Shown here in pieces: positions 1-8,426 of a stretch of 64,000 nt of DNA (position 1 is its first letter; each line of letters begins with the position of its first letter). Below the pieces are notes generated by a model. It saw nothing but the letters and a program-made list of their open reading frames with translations. It was not told the origin of the DNA and searched no databases. Position numbers and translations under genes: made by a program. Source of the DNA: a bacterium (GTDB taxonomy: Bacteria > Desulfobacterota > DSWW01); NCBI GenBank assembly GCA_028277985.1, contig JANQFG010000118.1, positions 62,001 to 126,000 on the forward strand. Reading direction: 5' to 3'.

Positions 1-319
1 AGAAGATGGGGCCGAAGAAGACATCGAACTTCTTGTCGCGCTCGTTCCAGACAACCGTCCCGGTGATATCGCTCGGCATCTTGTCCGGCGTGAACTGAAA
101 GCGGTTGAAATCTCCGCCGACCACCTTGGCAAAGGTCTCCACCGCGAGGCTCTTCGCCAGCCCGGGAACCCCTTCCAGAAGGATGTGCCCCTTGGAGAAC
201 AAGGTGTAGATCATCAGGTGGATCATCTCTTCCTGGCCCACCACGACCTTTGCCACTTCCGCCTTGATCTCCTGGATCTTCTTCGCCTGCGACTCGACCG
301 AGCTCTTCCGTTCCGACAC
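1..319 (-). CDS. MoxR-family AAA+ ATPase (N-terminal part, cut by window edge)
   Basis: The gene starts with GTG at 319, with a GGGAG ribosome site about 8 bases upstream, and runs off the left edge, so only about 106 residues are visible. They include a VVVGQEEMI segment, the Walker A variant GVPGLAKS and the FQFTPDKMPSDITG stretch, all typical of MoxR ATPases. Members of this family act as chaperone-like ATPases that mature metalloenzymes or surface complexes and usually neighbour DUF58 and VWA-domain genes, which would lie outside this window. It follows the ABC importer on the same strand with a gap of about 170 bases, so co-transcription is possible but not shown. Family assignment is firm; the substrate is unknown. 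Confidence 0.88.
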   Translation of the reverse strand, partial: MSERKSSVESQAKKIQEIKAEVAKVVVGQEEMIHLMIYTLFSKGHILLEGVPGLAKSLAVETFAKVVGGDFNRFQFTPDKMPSDITGTVVWNERDKKFDVFFGPIF

Positions 320-372
320 GTTCGTAAGCTCCCATGCTATGGAACTCAAAGGCTAAAACGAGAAGAGAGTCC

Positions 373-468
373 TCAGAGGCAACCAGATCTCTCCATCTCG
401 TCAGTGTGTCGATAAGAGAATATCGTGTGCCCCCAGTAAACCTCGAATAGAGCGCCTTTCCTGTACAT
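373..468 (-). CDS. Possible 31-residue small ORF
   Basis: Between the ABC permease and moxR there is a short reading frame beginning ATG at 468, with a good AAGGAG ribosome site 8 bases upstream, ending in TGA at 373-375. The predicted peptide begins MYRKGALFEVYWGHTIFSYR and has no recognisable domain. It may be a genuine small protein, a leader peptide for moxR, or a chance ORF. Only the ribosome site and the position in the operon support it. Confidence 0.25.
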   Translation of the reverse strand: MYRKGALFEVYWGHTIFSYRHTDEMERSGCL

Positions 469-491
469 AGCGATTTCTCCTTATCGAAACG

Positions 492-1541
492 CTAGAGATA
501 TTCGAAACGATTCCGATGGCGGATAATGAGGTACAGGAAGAAGGGCCCACCCATCAGCGAGGTCAGAATCCCGATCTTCAGGTCCACCTGAACGACGAGC
601 CGGACGAAGAGATCGGCATAGATCACGAAAACCGCCCCGAGAAGCCCCGCGATCGGAATCAGTTTTCGGTTGTCCGGCCCGATGAGGCCCCGCACCATGT
701 GTGGGGCCAGGAGGCCGACGAAGCCGATGACGCCGGAAACCGCGATGGCGCCTCCCGTCTGGATCGAGGAAGCGAGGAGCAGCGAGTTGCGTGCCAGGCG
801 AATGTTGACACCAAGGTTCGATGCCGTCTCTTCGCCGATCATCAGGATGTTCAAGTCTTTCACGAAGAACAGCGTCGCCGCCAACCCGAGCAGCGTGGTC
901 GGCAGAACGATCTGGACGTGTTCCCAGGACCGGTTGTTCAAATCTCCCATCAGCCAGGTCACGATGACTCGCCCCACATCGAACTCCCTCGTGCTCAGGG
1001 TAATCACGAACGACGTGAGGGCCCCGAAGATGAGGTTCAATGCGATCCCGGCCAGGAGCAGCGTGGAAATCGACGTCTGTCCCCTCGACGTGGCGATCAC
1101 GAACACCAGGGCCAGGGTGACCAACGAAAACAGAATCGCGGAGAGCGGCAGAATAAACAGAGATCGCGCCGCCAGGCCGAGGTAGAGGGCGATCACTGCC
1201 CCCAGGGCCGCGCCGGAGCTGATACCGATCACGCCGGGGCTGGCCATCGGGTTCTTGAAGACACCCTGCATGATGGCGCCGGCCGCTGCCAGGGAAAAGC
1301 CGACCAGGAAGGCCACGACCAGCCGGGGCATACGGCCGTCCCAGACGATGGTCGACTCCACCTTGTCGACGGCTCCGTCATAGAGACCGCACCTCTCGAG
1401 CAGGATCTGCAGGATCTCCTGCTTCCCGATCGACCAGGAACCATAGGAGACGGACAGAAATCCTCCCAGAAGGACCAGGAAGACCAGGATCCCCAGCAAC
1501 GTGAGCTCTTTTCCCCCAACCAGTCTAGAAACCGCCTTCAT
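492..1541 (-). CDS. FecCD/BtuC-type ABC transporter permease
   Basis: This 349-residue hydrophobic protein is a permease of the FecCD family, which forms the membrane channel of importers for ferric siderophores, haem or cobalamin. Visible family marks include an N-terminal helix, the WDGRMPRL segment, GAIMQGVFKNPMASPGVIGISSGAALGA split over the first third, and a C-terminal GFVGLLAPHMVR followed by a LMGGPFF motif. A TTG in frame at 1556 exists, but ATG 1541 sits 6 bases after an AGGGG ribosome site and is preferred. The start overlaps the end of the binding-protein gene by 17 bases, so the two are translationally coupled. Substrate cannot be told from sequence; the adjacent B12-dependent enzyme makes a corrinoid plausible. 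Confidence 0.9.
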   Translation of the reverse strand: MKAVSRLVGGKELTLLGILVFLVLLGGFLSVSYGSWSIGKQEILQILLERCGLYDGAVDKVESTIVWDGRMPRLVVAFLVGFSLAAAGAIMQGVFKNPMASPGVIGISSGAALGAVIALYLGLAARSLFILPLSAILFSLVTLALVFVIATSRGQTSISTLLLAGIALNLIFGALTSFVITLSTREFDVGRVIVTWLMGDLNNRSWEHVQIVLPTTLLGLAATLFFVKDLNILMIGEETASNLGVNIRLARNSLLLASSIQTGGAIAVSGVIGFVGLLAPHMVRGLIGPDNRKLIPIAGLLGAVFVIYADLFVRLVVQVDLKIGILTSLMGGPFFLYLIIRHRNRFEYL

Positions 1542-2556
1542 ACACAACCCCTGCAAGGTAGTTCGCGCTCAGAATCATGAACTGGGACGCCACCCGCAGA
1601 TAGATCCCGGGCACGGAGAAGACCTTGCCGGTTTTCACCGCCCGGGCATGGGCCAGCATCGCATTCGACCGCACCTGCTGCTTCAACCCGCTTCCTTCCG
1701 GAACCAGGATGATCTCCGGATCCCATTTGAGGAGCGTCTCGTAGTCGATCTGGGACCAGGATTTGATGCCCTGTTCCGCCCCCACGTTGACGATACGGAT
1801 GATATCGCAGATCGACTGGAAGTTCGATGACCTGCCCGGAACGTACCCTCCCTCGTCATAGTACAGAACCCGGACCCCGGAACGTTTCTTCGGGATTTTC
1901 TCACGAAGCTCACGGGTCTTTTCGTCGATCCGCTCGGCCAGTGCCTCTGCGTTGCCCTCCTCGCCGATGATTCTTCCGAGGAGAAGGGTCTGCTCACGGA
2001 TCGACTCGATCGTCCCGAAATGACCGATGTCGAAATATGGAATGCCCGCGCGCTTCAACTTCTCCTTGAACGGTTTTCCGGAGTAGAAGACAGTGAACAC
2101 GAGATCCGGCTCGTAAGCGATGATCAATTCAGACTGCTTCGTATTGAAGATCTGATCCCTCTTCCGGATCTCATCGGCCAGGATGCAGAACTCCGGGTCC
2201 GCGGAAAGGTCGTTGAAGGCGATCAACCTCTCGCGCGGGCAGATGGCCCAGAGGATCTCCGCCAACCCCACCGCATGCGGCACGATCCGGGTGGGCCTCT
2301 GTTCGACCACGAACTCTCTCTCTTCCTTCCGGAAGGTGTCCGTTCGAAAATCATGGGTCTTGTGTGTGTATTCTATCCTTCGCGGCCATCCCTGTGCTTC
2401 CGAGCTGTCGCCTCTGGCATAGCTCAGGTCATTCTTCAATTCCTCCATGTTCATGGGTGGAGCAGCCGCCACATCGGACGGCTCTTGGGCCGGCTTGTCA
2501 CAGGCCGCCCCCGTCAGAATCATCCCCATCACGAAAAGTGCCCATACCCGGCTCAT
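1525..2556 (-). CDS. ABC transporter substrate-binding lipoprotein (iron-chelate/cobalamin type)
   Basis: The 343-residue protein starts with a signal peptide ending in the lipobox LTGAAC, with the cysteine near residue 19, so the mature protein should be a lipid-anchored periplasmic binding protein. The segments RPTRIVPHAVGLAEILWAI, ELIIAYEPDLVF, GSSN-like loops and a long central helix fit the class III (TroA/BtuF/FhuD-like) fold. It lies between the ATPase and permease genes of the same importer, with 18 bases between it and the ATPase gene. The residues between the lipobox and the fold (about 20-65) form a polar linker longer than usual. Ligand is unknown: ferric chelate, haem or cobalamin are the realistic options. 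Confidence 0.85.
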   Translation of the reverse strand: MSRVWALFVMGMILTGAACDKPAQEPSDVAAAPPMNMEELKNDLSYARGDSSEAQGWPRRIEYTHKTHDFRTDTFRKEEREFVVEQRPTRIVPHAVGLAEILWAICPRERLIAFNDLSADPEFCILADEIRKRDQIFNTKQSELIIAYEPDLVFTVFYSGKPFKEKLKRAGIPYFDIGHFGTIESIREQTLLLGRIIGEEGNAEALAERIDEKTRELREKIPKKRSGVRVLYYDEGGYVPGRSSNFQSICDIIRIVNVGAEQGIKSWSQIDYETLLKWDPEIILVPEGSGLKQQVRSNAMLAHARAVKTGKVFSVPGIYLRVASQFMILSANYLAGVVYEGGF

Positions 2557-2574
2557 CGTTCCTGGTCTCTCTCG

Positions 2575-3333
2575 CTAGTGAAAATAGAGGAAGCTCTTCG
2601 AATCCGATCGGATTTCGGTCGTTTCCACATCGAAAACATGCTTGATGTTCTCCCTCGACAGGGCCTCGTCGGGAAGGCCGGTGAAGAACAGGCCCCCCTG
2701 ATAGATGATGGACACGGTGTCGCAGTACCGGCGAGCCAGGTTCAGGTCATGAACGCTCACGATGATCGTCTTCCCCTTTCCCTTCAGGTCCTCGAGCAAC
2801 TCCATGATCGTCAGGGCGTGCTTGATGTCCAGGTCCGAGGTCGGTTCATCCAGAAGGATCAGAGGGGCCTCCGTGGCCAGGGCCCGCGCGATGATGGCCA
2901 ACTGGCACTCCCCACCCGAAAGCTCGTTCACGATTCTGTCCTTCAGCTCTTCCGACTCCGTCTCTTTCAGCGCCCAGTCGATCACCTCCCGATCACGTCT
3001 CCGCATGGGCTGAAAACGACCGAGATGAGGGTTACGGCCCATGGTCACGATGTCGTACACCGAGATGGGAAAGCCGATGTTGGTGTTCTGAGGAACCAGG
3101 GTCACGGTCCGGCTCAGTTCCCTTCTGGAAAAAGTGCCGGTGTCCCTGTCGTTGATCAGGATCTTGCCCGCCCGGGGCTCCCATATCCGGCAGATATTCT
3201 TGAGCAGGGTCGATTTGCCGGAGCCGTTCGGGCCGACGATCCCATGAATCCTGCATGGCTCGAACCGGGCGGATATGCCGCGCAGGATTTCCTTCTCATC
3301 GATCGAATAGCGAACATTGTCGAGTTTCAGCAT
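2575..3333 (-). CDS. ABC transporter ATP-binding protein (FecE/BtuD type)
   Basis: This 252-residue ATPase powers the importer formed with the downstream permease and lipoprotein. Walker A is GPNGSGKST near residue 36, the Q-loop follows at LVPQNTN, the signature is LSGGE, Walker B is LILLDEPTSDLD, and the switch histidine is in VSVHDLNLA. Length and motif order match the iron/cobalamin importer ATPases. Gene order ATPase, binding protein, permease on the minus strand with short gaps or overlap supports a single transcript, probably starting upstream at the membrane-protein gene at 4160. Confidence 0.93.
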   Translation of the reverse strand: MLKLDNVRYSIDEKEILRGISARFEPCRIHGIVGPNGSGKSTLLKNICRIWEPRAGKILINDRDTGTFSRRELSRTVTLVPQNTNIGFPISVYDIVTMGRNPHLGRFQPMRRRDREVIDWALKETESEELKDRIVNELSGGECQLAIIARALATEAPLILLDEPTSDLDIKHALTIMELLEDLKGKGKTIIVSVHDLNLARRYCDTVSIIYQGGLFFTGLPDEALSRENIKHVFDVETTEIRSDSKSFLYFH

Positions 3334-3362
3334 AGGTACAAGATCCTATCAACCTTTCCGCC

Positions 3363-4160
3363 TCATGAACAGAGCCCCAGCTTGTAGGCGACCGGCAGCA
3401 GGTATTTTGCCATGGCCACCGACAGGAAGCCGAACGATAGCGCTCCGATCAGCACCGGATGCGTGAGCTCGGGAGACAAATGGATGGTCAGGGCAAGGGA
3501 ACTCCAAAGAAAGAGCTGTCCAAGGAGGAGCTGAAGGTTTTGTGACAGGGCGTAGATGACCCAGAAATTGTGTGAGAGCTTCAGGATCTCACCGGTCCGG
3601 AGCTTGATCTCGATGACTTTGAACCAGCACCGGCCTTCCAGGATCTGGGCAGAGCCGTCGCAGAGGTGATGCAGGAAATAGAGCCCCACAATGATGTTCC
3701 TCAGGACATCGGTCGGCAACTGGGAGCCGAAGAACAGGGCCTTGAACACCGGAGGGTAACAGCTCAACAGGAAGAGGCCTCCCAGTGTCTGCCCCGTTCC
3801 GATCCCCACATACGCCCGAACCAGGCCCTGTATCTGTCTTCCGGCTTCCCCGAGGAACTCCAGGCGATCGATGAATCCTGACGTGAGGTTGGCGCTGACG
3901 ATCGTAATCCCGGGGTAGGCGTACTTGACCACGACCCCGAGAATCGCAGCCGCCTTCACGATCTCCTGCTCCGCCATCGAGAACATGGCATACAGAACCA
4001 CGCCGTCCAGAATGTTCTTGCCCACCGCGTAGAGGAGGTTGCCGACCTCCCCATACCGGTAGAAGGGCACCTTCACCAGGGCCAGGGCATAGAGCCTGAA
4101 CTTCTGGGGAAGAGAGGGAGTGCTGTACTCTGAAAACGGAAGGCCCGTGTGAGGCTTCAT
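3363..4160 (-). CDS. Membrane-associated protein of unknown function
   Basis: I do not recognise this 265-residue protein. It has several hydrophobic stretches, including LLYAVGKNILDGVVLYAMF, LFLLSCYPPVFKALFF, NIIVGLYFLHHLC and a C-terminal VLIGALSFGFLSVAMAKYLL, so it is probably a polytopic or peripheral inner-membrane protein. A TTG codon at 4190 would add ten residues, but ATG 4160 has a GGAG ribosome site. It is the first gene after the strong terminator at 4199-4235 and the first of the importer operon, with 29 bases to the ATPase. By position it could be an accessory of the importer or of ethanolamine use; no motif supports either. Confidence 0.6.
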   Translation of the reverse strand: MKPHTGLPFSEYSTPSLPQKFRLYALALVKVPFYRYGEVGNLLYAVGKNILDGVVLYAMFSMAEQEIVKAAAILGVVVKYAYPGITIVSANLTSGFIDRLEFLGEAGRQIQGLVRAYVGIGTGQTLGGLFLLSCYPPVFKALFFGSQLPTDVLRNIIVGLYFLHHLCDGSAQILEGRCWFKVIEIKLRTGEILKLSHNFWVIYALSQNLQLLLGQLFLWSSLALTIHLSPELTHPVLIGALSFGFLSVAMAKYLLPVAYKLGLCS

Positions 4161-4198
4161 GGCTCCATCTGCCCATCGAGGACGGCGCAAAGGCCCAG

Positions 4199-4235
4199 AA
4201 GCGAAAAGGGCACGAAGATCGTGCCCTTTTCGCTT
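4199..4235 (-). terminator. Perfect 17-bp hairpin after eutBC
   Basis: A perfect inverted repeat has arms of 17 bases (4199-4215 and 4219-4235) and a 3-base loop. The arms contain runs of four A and four T, so each end of the stem is followed by weak pairs in either direction. It sits 24 bases after the eutBC stop codon and just before the importer operon, as expected of an intrinsic terminator; a long U tract after the stem is lacking. Confidence 0.75.
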
Positions 4236-4258
4236 ACCTATCAGGTTGGATGATCATC

Positions 4259-6532
4259 TCAGAGTGCAATCATGTCCTTCAGGATCTTGACGGTCAGATC
4301 CGCTCCCTTGGCCGGGGACGTTCCGGTATCGGAGATACCGCTGACGACCCGCACGATGTCGTGGTCCACCTTCTTCTGGGCCCACACGTTCCCCTTGGGT
4401 GACGCGATGTAGACCGAATAGTTATGGTGCCCGGAGCCGGGCCGTTCGCCGATGATGTGCAGCAGTGCCTTCGGCTTGTTCGCATCCGCCTTGGCAAAGA
4501 GCACATCCCCGATCGCATAGCCGGCGCGCACGCGTCCGGACTTCACCACGATGTTCTTCTCGCTCACCGTCAAGCCCGCTTGCTTCAACTGACTCTGAAG
4601 CTGGTTGAGCAAGGGTTCGAGGTGCCCCTTGTCCATGATCGCCTTCGCGTTCAGGCCGTCGGAGATCACGATCTGCACGTCCGGGACCTTGCCGCCCCAG
4701 CCGTCCCGGAGCTTCTCGAGGGTGGCAACCGCCGCAGGGCTCAACTCCTCGCCCGTGGACGGATGGGCAATGTAATCTTCACGATCCTTGGAATTCGTAG
4801 CGATCGTCACCGCGTTCGGGATGGTACCGATGAACTCCGGCGTAAACTCCGCCCATAGAGAGACCTTCGCATCGTCGTAGAGAGCCCAGATCTTCTTGTG
4901 CAGATCCGGGTTCATGTCCCAGGGGTTCTTCCCATGGCCGACGGCAAGAGGCACACCCCGAGCTTCCACATTCTGGACCCTCATCTGCCCCTCTGCCATG
5001 ATCCGCTCCATGGAGCGCTTGTCGCCTTTCCTCAGCCTGTACTGGTAGTAGACCCATTTCGGGTCGCCGAAGTGCTCCGTCGCCTTGCCGTTCTTGTCGA
5101 TCACACCGATCTCTTTGAAGAAGGCCCACATCTTGTCGTCGATCTTGTAGCCGAACTTGTTCCGAACGCGGACGTGATCCTGATAGCCCGTGGTCAGGTA
5201 GCTCAGCATCGGGTCGTTCTTCGTCGGAAGGGCCATCAAGTAGGCAGGGTTGGCCGGCATGATCTGGTCGATACACCAGTCCAGGTCGGAAAGGCTCACC
5301 GGCATGTGCAGGGTGGAGCAGATGTCCAGGCCTATGCAGAGCCCGTGGAGCTTACCCATCGCAATGTCCTCTAGGCAGCAACGTACGAGCTGCTCCCGGG
5401 TCTTGAAGACCTCCGGGCCGATGAACCCGGCCACGTCGTTTAAGTGGCTGTAGCCGCCTCGTGGCTGCACCTTGGCAAGCTCCTGCTGGAGGGCCCGGGC
5501 AAAACCGTACTTGCGCGACTCGTGGGCGACCATGTCGAAGCCTTCGCCGGCCCCATTCGTGAAGTCGGCGCCCTGACCGGTTTCGTAATAGAGCCCGTAC
5601 TTGGAAATTCCGCGAGCCTTCGCATATTTCATCATCGAATCGATGCTGATACCGAAGGTCTTGTTGGCGGCATCCACCCCCGCCAGGCTCTGGAACCAGA
5701 GGGCGGTCATGCCGGGATTCTTCTTCTCCACCTCTGCCTGAATGTCGATGTGGGAAAGTACGCACCACGGGATCGTATCCTCGAGCCTGAAAGTGTAGAC
5801 CACGTCCCGCAAGCCTTGCTGGATGTTCTTGATGTTGTCCAGTTCGCTGTCCACCGGGTTGGTACCGATCACCACGTCCCCGACGGCGTAAGAGAAGGCG
5901 TTGAAGGTCTGCCAGACGATATCCTCCACATTGTCGGTGGGCGAGTTGGGCTGGATTCGTGCGCTCATGTAGCCTCGCGCGCCGACCATCCGGCCCGGAA
6001 GGGGGTTGAAGATCTTCTGGCCGATGGCGATCAGCTCTTCGTTGCTGCAAATCTTGGTCACGCAGGCAATCACATCGCTGTTCAGACCGGACATCATCGC
6101 TTTGATCTCCGGCTCCGAGGAGGTCAGGATGAACTGCTTGAGCTGCCCCAAGGTCCAGCCCCTGACCCTTTTCAACTGCTCCGCGTCCGTGGTCGCCCAG
6201 ATCAGTTTCTGCTGATTGTCCACGAAGAGCGGGCGGTCGTGCAGAGCCCCCACCGTCGTGTTCATCAGAAGTGCTCGGGCATTCTTTCGAGAAGCTTCAT
6301 CGCTCGCAGCCACACCGATCGCCTCGTCTCCCTCTTTGTAAGGGTTCGCGGCACCGATGACCTGCTGATAGAGTGTTTGATCGAACCCGCCTTTGACGCG
6401 TTTCACATATGCGAAGACATCCTCTCCCTTCTGCGCGTCATGGATGGTGACTGCACCGGCGAACGTGCTCAGGGAGACAAAGGCGAATACGACCGCGGCC
6501 ACAATGACCGCCCTTTGTGTCACGTTCTTCAT
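4259..6532 (-). CDS. eutBC: Ethanolamine ammonia-lyase, EutB-EutC fusion with signal peptide
   Basis: Ethanolamine ammonia-lyase is an adenosylcobalamin enzyme that converts ethanolamine to acetaldehyde and ammonia and normally has separate large (EutB) and small (EutC) subunits. Here both are one 757-residue chain. Residues 1-26 look like a Sec signal peptide (positive start, VIVAAVVFAFVS core, cleavage after AGA). Residues about 35-490 are EutB, with the active-site residues conserved: R192 and Q194 (ARIQPN), N225 (IGTNPVD), E317 (YETGQG), D403 (GLDICSTLH). A linker of about 120 residues follows. EutC starts near 618 with VQIVISDGLNAKAI and keeps GRVRAGYAIGD, GERPGSG and the SGISDTGTSPAKGAD end. 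The ribosome site is GGAGGGG. An aldehyde oxidoreductase lies upstream and a possible corrinoid importer downstream. Cellular location is uncertain because B12 lyases are normally cytoplasmic. Confidence 0.92.
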   Translation of the reverse strand: MKNVTQRAVIVAAVVFAFVSLSTFAGAVTIHDAQKGEDVFAYVKRVKGGFDQTLYQQVIGAANPYKEGDEAIGVAASDEASRKNARALLMNTTVGALHDRPLFVDNQQKLIWATTDAEQLKRVRGWTLGQLKQFILTSSEPEIKAMMSGLNSDVIACVTKICSNEELIAIGQKIFNPLPGRMVGARGYMSARIQPNSPTDNVEDIVWQTFNAFSYAVGDVVIGTNPVDSELDNIKNIQQGLRDVVYTFRLEDTIPWCVLSHIDIQAEVEKKNPGMTALWFQSLAGVDAANKTFGISIDSMMKYAKARGISKYGLYYETGQGADFTNGAGEGFDMVAHESRKYGFARALQQELAKVQPRGGYSHLNDVAGFIGPEVFKTREQLVRCCLEDIAMGKLHGLCIGLDICSTLHMPVSLSDLDWCIDQIMPANPAYLMALPTKNDPMLSYLTTGYQDHVRVRNKFGYKIDDKMWAFFKEIGVIDKNGKATEHFGDPKWVYYQYRLRKGDKRSMERIMAEGQMRVQNVEARGVPLAVGHGKNPWDMNPDLHKKIWALYDDAKVSLWAEFTPEFIGTIPNAVTIATNSKDREDYIAHPSTGEELSPAAVATLEKLRDGWGGKVPDVQIVISDGLNAKAIMDKGHLEPLLNQLQSQLKQAGLTVSEKNIVVKSGRVRAGYAIGDVLFAKADANKPKALLHIIGERPGSGHHNYSVYIASPKGNVWAQKKVDHDIVRVVSGISDTGTSPAKGADLTVKILKDMIAL

Positions 6533-6579
6533 GGTTCCCCTCCTGTTTCACGGTGTTCCTAATTCTCCGTCTTCCCAAC

Positions 6580-6603
6580 ATTCGTGTCCCTATTCGTGTC
6601 CCT
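6580..6603. repeat. Two tandem copies of a 12-base unit
   Basis: The unit ATTCGTGTCCCT occurs twice head to tail in the 151-base gap between the aldehyde oxidoreductase and eutBC. Such a short exact duplication may be replication slippage; a protein-binding role is possible but nothing else supports it. Confidence 0.5.
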
Positions 6604-6683
6604 ATCGCCCTCCTTTCTCTTCAGCTTCACGCTCCGATGTTCTTCTGAATCCGGGTCGATTCGCTCGAAATCGCCTCGTCTGA

Positions 6684-8426
6684 TCAAAAATCGTGGAGTT
6701 CGTCCAACTCCTCGTCCGGAACGTCGAAGACCACGCCGTGAGGTTCAAGCGCCTCTTCCTTGAAGAAGTCCGGAAGCCTGTCGTCCAGCCGTGTGAAGCC
6801 GGCCCCCGCGTTGAATTCTCTCTCCGCCTTCAGGATCGCCTTTCCGTGCTCGGTCACGTCGTCCAGGTTCATGTTCAACCCGTACCGGGCATTCAACATC
6901 TCGGGGATCGCCTCCAAGCCCTCCGGAATGTCCAAGATCGCGAAGGCGATGAACACGCAAAGACCCGCCGAGTCCAGGGCCGCGGTCGCAATCTGCAGAT
7001 TCCGGGACAGCTCAACCTGGCCGTCCGGCTTCAAAGGATCGACATAGCCGCCGACCTTCATGATATTCGTGGCCACGGCGTATCCGGCCGTGTGATCCCC
7101 ACCCATGGGCGTAGTGGCGTACGTGACGCCCTGGCCCTTGACCGCCCGGGGGTCATAAGCGGGCAGACCCTGTCGCTTCACCACCGGGACGTTCGCCACA
7201 CCGAAGGCCTGTCCCGTTACGGAGGCTCCGTTCCCGAGGATGCGTCCCAGGGGTGAGCCTTTTCCCATTTCGTGTACCAGCTCGATCGCGCCTTCGGCGT
7301 CACCGAACTCCTTGACCCCGCCGGCCATGGCCACACCGATGGCGCAGCCCGTCTCGATCGTGTCTAGGCCGTACTCGTCGCACAGCCTGTCGATCTGGGC
7401 GATCGCATCCAGGTCGTCGATTCCGCAATTTGCCCCGTTGGCCCAGATGGTCTCGTATTCCAGCGCAGAGGTTACATAGTTCTTGTCCTTGTCATGGTAG
7501 ATGTTGGAGCACTGGATGATACAGGTCGTGCATCCCGCATGGGTGGTGTTTCCCCCCCGCTCCTTGATGATATCGTGCATCGTCTCGCCGCTGATCTTGT
7601 CCGCCCCTTCGAATCTTCCGTCCGAGAAGTTCCTCGTCGGAAAGCCGCCGGCTTCATTGATCACATTGACCAGCACATTCGTACCGAAGACGGCGAGGCC
7701 GCCGTCCGGCTTGGTTACGTCATGTGCCTGCAGCGCCTTGCGAAGCTTGGCCGCCGCGGCCTTGAATGCATCGGCATCCTTGTATTCCATCTTCGGCGCG
7801 CCCGCATCATCGATGACGACCGCCTTCAAACCCTTGCACCCCATCACCGCACCCATGCCGCCTCTTCCTGCATGCCGAGTCGGGCGACCCTTTGTGTCCG
7901 ACACCGCGACGGACGCGGCCGAAAGCTTCATCTCGCCGGCCGGACCGATGGACACGGTCCCCACCTTTTCTCCGTATTTCTCCCTGAGCTTTTCCACCAG
8001 ATCGTAGTTCTTGAGTCCCTTGTACTCGTCCGCAGCCTCCAGGCTCGCCCCATCCTTGTTCACGACCAGACAATAGAGCTTACCCGGCTCGGCCTGCCCT
8101 TCGACCACGATTCCCCGGACACCGAGTCTTGCCAGCTTGAAAGCGCCGGACCCCCCGACATTGCTCTCCTTGATGCCGCCCGTGAGCGGGCTCTTCGCAC
8201 CGACAGAAAGCCTGCCGGAATTGGCCGCCGTGGTCCCGCTCAGCAGACCGGAAGCGATGACCAGCTTGTTCTTCTCGCTCAAGGGATGGCACGTGGGGGG
8301 CACTTCCCTGGAGACGATCATGGAGGTCAGACCGCGACCACCGAAACCACCGTAAGCCTTGTTGTTTGCCAGATCCTCGACACGGATCTCCCTGGTGTTC
8401 ATGTCCACTCGGATCAATTTCGACAT
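6684..8426 (-). CDS. aor: Aldehyde:ferredoxin oxidoreductase (tungsten/molybdenum bis-pterin)
   Basis: This 580-residue protein belongs to the AOR family, which oxidises aldehydes to acids with ferredoxin as electron acceptor. It begins MSKLIRVDMNTREI and carries GGFGGRGL, SGLLSGTTAANSGR and TGGIKESNVGGSGAFKLARLG, the pterin-binding core of domain 1. The 4Fe-4S cluster ligands are C299, C302 and C306 (CTTCIIQC), with the fourth cysteine in the late DSAGLCVF segment. RHAGRGGMGAVMG is also typical. There is no signal peptide, so it should be cytoplasmic. The ribosome site GGGAGG is 7 bases before ATG. It lies 151 bases upstream of eutBC on the same strand; acetaldehyde from ethanolamine is a natural substrate, which is inference from context. 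Length is slightly below the 600-620 of classical AORs. Confidence 0.93.
   Translation of the reverse strand: MSKLIRVDMNTREIRVEDLANNKAYGGFGGRGLTSMIVSREVPPTCHPLSEKNKLVIASGLLSGTTAANSGRLSVGAKSPLTGGIKESNVGGSGAFKLARLGVRGIVVEGQAEPGKLYCLVVNKDGASLEAADEYKGLKNYDLVEKLREKYGEKVGTVSIGPAGEMKLSAASVAVSDTKGRPTRHAGRGGMGAVMGCKGLKAVVIDDAGAPKMEYKDADAFKAAAAKLRKALQAHDVTKPDGGLAVFGTNVLVNVINEAGGFPTRNFSDGRFEGADKISGETMHDIIKERGGNTTHAGCTTCIIQCSNIYHDKDKNYVTSALEYETIWANGANCGIDDLDAIAQIDRLCDEYGLDTIETGCAIGVAMAGGVKEFGDAEGAIELVHEMGKGSPLGRILGNGASVTGQAFGVANVPVVKRQGLPAYDPRAVKGQGVTYATTPMGGDHTAGYAVATNIMKVGGYVDPLKPDGQVELSRNLQIATAALDSAGLCVFIAFAILDIPEGLEAIPEMLNARYGLNMNLDDVTEHGKAILKAEREFNAGAGFTRLDDRLPDFFKEEALEPHGVVFDVPDEELDELHDF

Noticed and set aside
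4161..4258. A cobalamin riboswitch before the importer operon.
   Set aside because: The space is filled by the eutBC terminator hairpin and I find no B12-box-like or kissing-loop arrangement.
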